Positions 61,080 through 64,000 of a DNA stretch of 64,000 nucleotides are shown here, piece after piece. Under the pieces are notes generated by a model. The model was not told the DNA's origin. It ran no database searches and saw only the letters and a list, made by a program, of their open reading frames with translations. The position numbers and the translations under genes are program-made. Numbering within the stretch: position 1 is the stretch's first letter; every line of letters starts with the position of its first letter. The stretch is from assembly GCF_016650635.1 (NCBI RefSeq), contig NZ_JAEKFI010000004.1, positions 2,425,633-2,489,632 of the forward strand. The letters are read 5' to 3'. This stretch comes from Pseudomonas sp. TH43 (GTDB lineage: Bacteria; Pseudomonadota; Gammaproteobacteria; Pseudomonadales; Pseudomonadaceae).

Positions 61080-61098
61080 TTCTAACTGAAGGTTAGAA
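61080..61098. promoter_or_regulatory. probable BauR operator
   Basis: TTCTAAC-TGAAG-GTTAGAA is a perfect inverted repeat with 7-base arms, centred about 100 bases upstream of bauA and 36 bases upstream of bauR. Its position and T-N11-A-like form fit a LysR regulator recognition site. Confidence 0.65.
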
Positions 61099-61191
61099 GA
61101 GTTGAATTTCACCGACTTTATCGCCGTGGCAATTTAGCTGCAACAACGCTTTCTATCTCCCTGACGCTTATGCCCTGCGAGGTTTTGCCCG

Positions 61192-62541
61192 ATGAACATG
61201 CCTGAAAACGCTCAGTCGCCACTGGCCAGCCAACTCAAGCTGGACGCGCACTGGATGCCGTACACCGCCAACCGTAACTTCCAGCGCGATCCGCGTTTGA
61301 TCGTTGGCGCCGAAGGCAGCTGGCTGATCGATGACAAGGGCCGCAAGGTGTACGACTCGCTGTCGGGTCTGTGGACTTGCGGCGCCGGGCACACTCGCAA
61401 GGAAATTCAGGAAGCGGTCTCGAAACAACTGGGCACTCTCGATTACTCGCCGGGCTTCCAGTACGGCCACCCGCTGTCGTTCCAGTTGGCCGAGAAAATC
61501 ACCGAGCTGACCCCGGGCAACCTGAACCACGTGTTCTTCACCGACTCCGGTTCCGAGTGCGCTGATACCGCGGTAAAAATGGTCCGTGCCTACTGGCGCC
61601 TGAAAGGCCAGGCAACCAAAACCAAAATGATCGGCCGTGCCCGTGGTTACCACGGCGTAAACATCGCCGGCACCAGTCTCGGCGGCGTCAACGGCAACCG
61701 CAAGCTGTTCGGGCAGTCGATGATGGATGTCGATCACCTGCCGCACACGCTGCTGGCGAGCAATGCCTTCTCCCGCGGCATGCCGGAGCAGGGCGGTATC
61801 GCTTTGGCCGATGAGCTGCTGAAGCTGATCGAACTGCACGACGCATCGAACATCGCCGCCGTCTTCGTTGAGCCTATGGCCGGTTCCGCTGGCGTACTGG
61901 TGCCACCACAGGGTTACCTGAAACGTCTGCGCGAGATCTGCGATCAGCACAGCATCCTGCTGGTGTTCGACGAAGTGATTACCGGTTTCGGCCGTACCGG
62001 CAACATGTTTGGTGCTGACACCTTTGGCGTCACCCCGGACCTGATGTGCATCGCCAAGCAAGTCACCAACGGTGCGATCCCGATGGGCGCAGTGATTGCG
62101 AGCTCCGAGATCTACCAGACCTTCATGAATCAGCCGACGCCGGAATACGCCGTGGAATTCCCGCACGGTTACACCTACTCGGCGCACCCGGTGGCTTGCG
62201 CCGCTGGCCTGGCGGCACTCGACCTGCTGCAAAAGGAAAACCTGGTGCAGAGCGTTGCGGAAGTCGCGCCGCATTTCGAAAACGCGCTGCATGGCCTGAA
62301 AGGCTCGAAGCACGTCATCGATATCCGTAACTTCGGCCTGGCCGGTGCGATCCAGATTGCCGGCCGTGACGGCGACGCCATCGTGCGTCCGTTCGAAGCA
62401 GGCATGGCCCTGTGGAAAGCCGGGTTCTACGTACGCTTCGGCGGCGACACCCTGCAGTTCGGCCCAACCTTCAACAGCAAGCCGCAAGACCTCGATCGCC
62501 TGTTCGACGCGGTCGGCGAAGTGCTGAACAAGCTCGACTGA
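61192..62541 (+). CDS. bauA: beta-alanine (omega-amino acid):pyruvate aminotransferase BauA
   Basis: A 449-residue class III PLP aminotransferase converting beta-alanine and pyruvate to malonate semialdehyde and L-alanine. Starts MNMPENAQSPLASQLKLDAH; family blocks NHVFFTDSGSECADTAVKMV, LLVFDEVITGFGRTGNMFGA and the PLP Lys in LMCIAKQVTNGAIPMG. First gene of the catabolic operon; mmsA follows 144 bases later. Confidence 0.95.
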   Translation: MNMPENAQSPLASQLKLDAHWMPYTANRNFQRDPRLIVGAEGSWLIDDKGRKVYDSLSGLWTCGAGHTRKEIQEAVSKQLGTLDYSPGFQYGHPLSFQLAEKITELTPGNLNHVFFTDSGSECADTAVKMVRAYWRLKGQATKTKMIGRARGYHGVNIAGTSLGGVNGNRKLFGQSMMDVDHLPHTLLASNAFSRGMPEQGGIALADELLKLIELHDASNIAAVFVEPMAGSAGVLVPPQGYLKRLREICDQHSILLVFDEVITGFGRTGNMFGADTFGVTPDLMCIAKQVTNGAIPMGAVIASSEIYQTFMNQPTPEYAVEFPHGYTYSAHPVACAAGLAALDLLQKENLVQSVAEVAPHFENALHGLKGSKHVIDIRNFGLAGAIQIAGRDGDAIVRPFEAGMALWKAGFYVRFGGDTLQFGPTFNSKPQDLDRLFDAVGEVLNKLD

Positions 62542-62638
62542 TTGACACAGACCCTGTGGGAGCCGAGCTTGCTCGCGAAGGCACTCTGAAGCGCGCCAAA
62601 GGCGTCCGGTTCCCAAACAAAGCTACCTATATATAGAA

Positions 62639-62658
62639 GGCGCCCTTCAACGGGCGCC
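62639..62658. terminator. GC-rich hairpin between bauA and mmsA
   Basis: GGCGCCC-TTCAAC-GGGCGCC, a 7-bp stem with 6-base loop, 28 bases before the mmsA start. No U-tract follows, so it is more likely a partial terminator or processing signal that lowers or separates mmsA expression. A half-REP (about 62553-62580) precedes it. Confidence 0.5.
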
Positions 62659-62685
62659 CGCTGAACAAAAATTCAGGAGTTTTCG

Positions 62686-64000
62686 ATGAGCGTTATTCCG
62701 CATTTGATCAATGGCGAACTGGTGACCGAGAACGGTCGCGCGGTTGATGTGTTTAACCCGTCCACCGGTCAGGCTATCCACAAGCTGCCATTGGCCACCC
62801 GCGAAACCATCCAGAAAGCCATCGACGCCGCCAAAGCTGCGTTCCCGGCCTGGCGCAATACGCCACCGGCCAAACGTGCCCAGGTGATGTTCCGCTTCAA
62901 GCAACTGCTCGAGCAGAACGAAGCGCGCATCTCGCAACTGATCAGCGAAGAACACGGCAAGACCCTTGAAGACGCCGCCGGTGAACTGAAGCGCGGTATC
63001 GAGAACGTCGAGTTCGCCTGCGCTGCCCCGGAAATCCTCAAAGGTGAGTACAGCCGCAACGTCGGCCCGAACATCGACGCATGGTCGGACTTCCAGCCGC
63101 TGGGCATCGTTGCCGGTATCACCCCTTTCAACTTCCCGGCCATGGTGCCGCTGTGGATGTACCCGCTGGCGATCGTCTGCGGCAACTGCTTCATCCTCAA
63201 ACCGTCCGAGCGTGATCCGAGCTCCACACTGCTGATCGCTCAGTTGTTGCTGGAAGCCGGTCTGCCGAAAGGCGTAATGAGCGTGGTGCACGGTGACAAG
63301 ACTGCGGTAGACGCGCTGATCGAAGCGCCGGAAGTCAAAGCACTGAGCTTCGTTGGTTCGACGCCGATTGCTGAGTACATCTACGCCGAAGGCACCAAGC
63401 GCGGCAAACGCGTTCAGGCGCTGGGCGGCGCGAAGAACCACGCAGTGCTGATGCCGGATGCCGATCTGGATAACGCAGTCAGCGCACTGATGGGCGCTGC
63501 GTACGGTTCGTGCGGCGAGCGTTGCATGGCGATCTCGGTTGCCGTGTGTGTTGGCGATCAAGTTGCGGATGCGTTGGTGGCGAAGCTGGTTCCACAGATC
63601 CAGGCGTTGAAGATCGGTGCCGGTACTTCGTGCGGTCTGGACATGGGGCCGCTGGTGACCGGTCAGGCGCGTGACAAGGTCAGCGGTTATGTTGACGACG
63701 GCGTAGCAGCGGGCGCGACCCTGGTGGTCGACGGTCGTGGTTTCAGCGTCGCCGGTCATGAAGAAGGTTTCTTCCTCGGCGGTTGCCTGTTCGACAACGT
63801 CACTCCAGAGATGCGCATCTATAAAGAAGAGATCTTCGGGCCGGTACTTTGCATTGTTCGCGTCAACAGCCTGGAAGAGGCAATGCAACTGATCAACGAT
63901 CACGAATACGGCAACGGTACCTGCATCTTCACCCGTGACGGTGAAGCGGCGCGTCTGTTCTGCGACGAGATCGAAGTCGGCATGGTGGGCGTCAACGTGC
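62686..64000 (+). CDS. mmsA: CoA-acylating (methyl)malonate-semialdehyde dehydrogenase (3' end outside window)
   Basis: An aldehyde dehydrogenase that converts (methyl)malonate semialdehyde to propionyl- or acetyl-CoA, taking up the BauA product. Starts MSVIPHLINGELVTENGRAV; GITPFNFPAMVPLWMYPLAI, FVGSTPIAEYIYAEGTKRGK and catalytic Cys in GAAYGSCGERCMAISVAVCV are MmsA hallmarks. CAGGAG precedes ATG 62686. About 438 codons are in the window and the frame is still open at base 64000. In P. aeruginosa the equivalent is called bauC/mmsA. Confidence 0.93.
   Translation, partial: MSVIPHLINGELVTENGRAVDVFNPSTGQAIHKLPLATRETIQKAIDAAKAAFPAWRNTPPAKRAQVMFRFKQLLEQNEARISQLISEEHGKTLEDAAGELKRGIENVEFACAAPEILKGEYSRNVGPNIDAWSDFQPLGIVAGITPFNFPAMVPLWMYPLAIVCGNCFILKPSERDPSSTLLIAQLLLEAGLPKGVMSVVHGDKTAVDALIEAPEVKALSFVGSTPIAEYIYAEGTKRGKRVQALGGAKNHAVLMPDADLDNAVSALMGAAYGSCGERCMAISVAVCVGDQVADALVAKLVPQIQALKIGAGTSCGLDMGPLVTGQARDKVSGYVDDGVAAGATLVVDGRGFSVAGHEEGFFLGGCLFDNVTPEMRIYKEEIFGPVLCIVRVNSLEEAMQLINDHEYGNGTCIFTRDGEAARLFCDEIEVGMVGVNV

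Noticed and set aside
61168..62616. 482-codon frame opposite bauA
   Set aside because: Antisense to a conserved aminotransferase; no start signal.

Overview
The window is about 64 kb of a Pseudomonas chromosome, most likely from the P. fluorescens group (P. koreensis / Pf0-1-like lineage). The basis is the high GC content, the gene content (complete pprA-fppA-pprB-tad-rcp-flp locus, bauR-bauA-mmsA, copA-cueR-copZ, 8-oxoguanine and adenine deaminases), and intergenic REP/REPIN elements of at least three classes typical of this group. No rRNA, tRNA, CRISPR array, insertion sequence or prophage was seen. Nearly all of it is ordinary core or near-core sequence; the accessory-looking parts are the intergenic stretches at 19.6-20.9 kb and 27.3-28.5 kb.

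Layout. 1-4.2 kb: 5' part of a MATE transporter gene, a small membrane protein, a MazG-like pyrophosphohydrolase overlapping the tRNA methyltransferase cmoM, and two tandem DUF4136 lipoproteins. 4.5-19.6 kb: the Flp (type IVb, Tad) pilus locus. tadG, a multi-PAS histidine kinase (PprA-like), a TadE-like pseudopilin, the prepilin peptidase fppA, the response regulator pprB, a receiver-only regulator and flp are followed by the tightly overlapped operon rcpC-rcpA-tadZ-tadA-tadB-tadC-tadD-DUF3613. 19.6-20.9 kb: a duplicated intergenic repeat carrying a two-part hexanucleotide satellite, then a structured leader in front of a DUF6124 gene. 21.4-27.3 kb: a classical autotransporter, a TpsB-type outer-membrane transporter with no TpsA partner, and a collagen-like lipoprotein. 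27.3-28.5 kb: four tandem copies of a 240-bp REPIN-containing unit. 28.5-32.3 kb: MaoC-type dehydratase and high-molecular-weight FabG-type reductase, divergent from a thiolase, a fatty acyl-CoA/ACP module. 32.6-35 kb: a RIO-type kinase and an MFS transporter. 34.9-38.6 kb: copper efflux (copA-cueR, copZ) with two CueR-type promoters. 38.8-45 kb: Bcr/CflA efflux, a quinone-oxidoreductase/LysR pair and an ArsR/MFS pair. 45-60 kb: purine salvage and uptake (adenine deaminase, 2OG-Fe(II) oxygenase, BMP-family binding protein, 8-oxoguanine deaminase, nucleoside-type ABC transporter, NCS2 permease with a RutR-like regulator), interrupted by a ChaA antiporter and a MerR/SDR/membrane-protein group. 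60-64 kb: bauR, bauA and the start of mmsA (beta-alanine catabolism).

The most interesting candidate is the roughly 245-nt leader at 20641-20888. Two separated 7-nt segments (20756-20762 and 20791-20797) are exactly complementary to one contiguous 14-nt stretch (20864-20877) that includes the Shine-Dalgarno region of the DUF6124 gene, an architecture like that of phage C4 antisense RNAs. The same leader has two hairpins with identical GUGGAA hexaloops, the GGA-in-loop form bound by RsmA/CsrA-type proteins. These complementarities are read directly from the sequence; the regulatory interpretation is inference.
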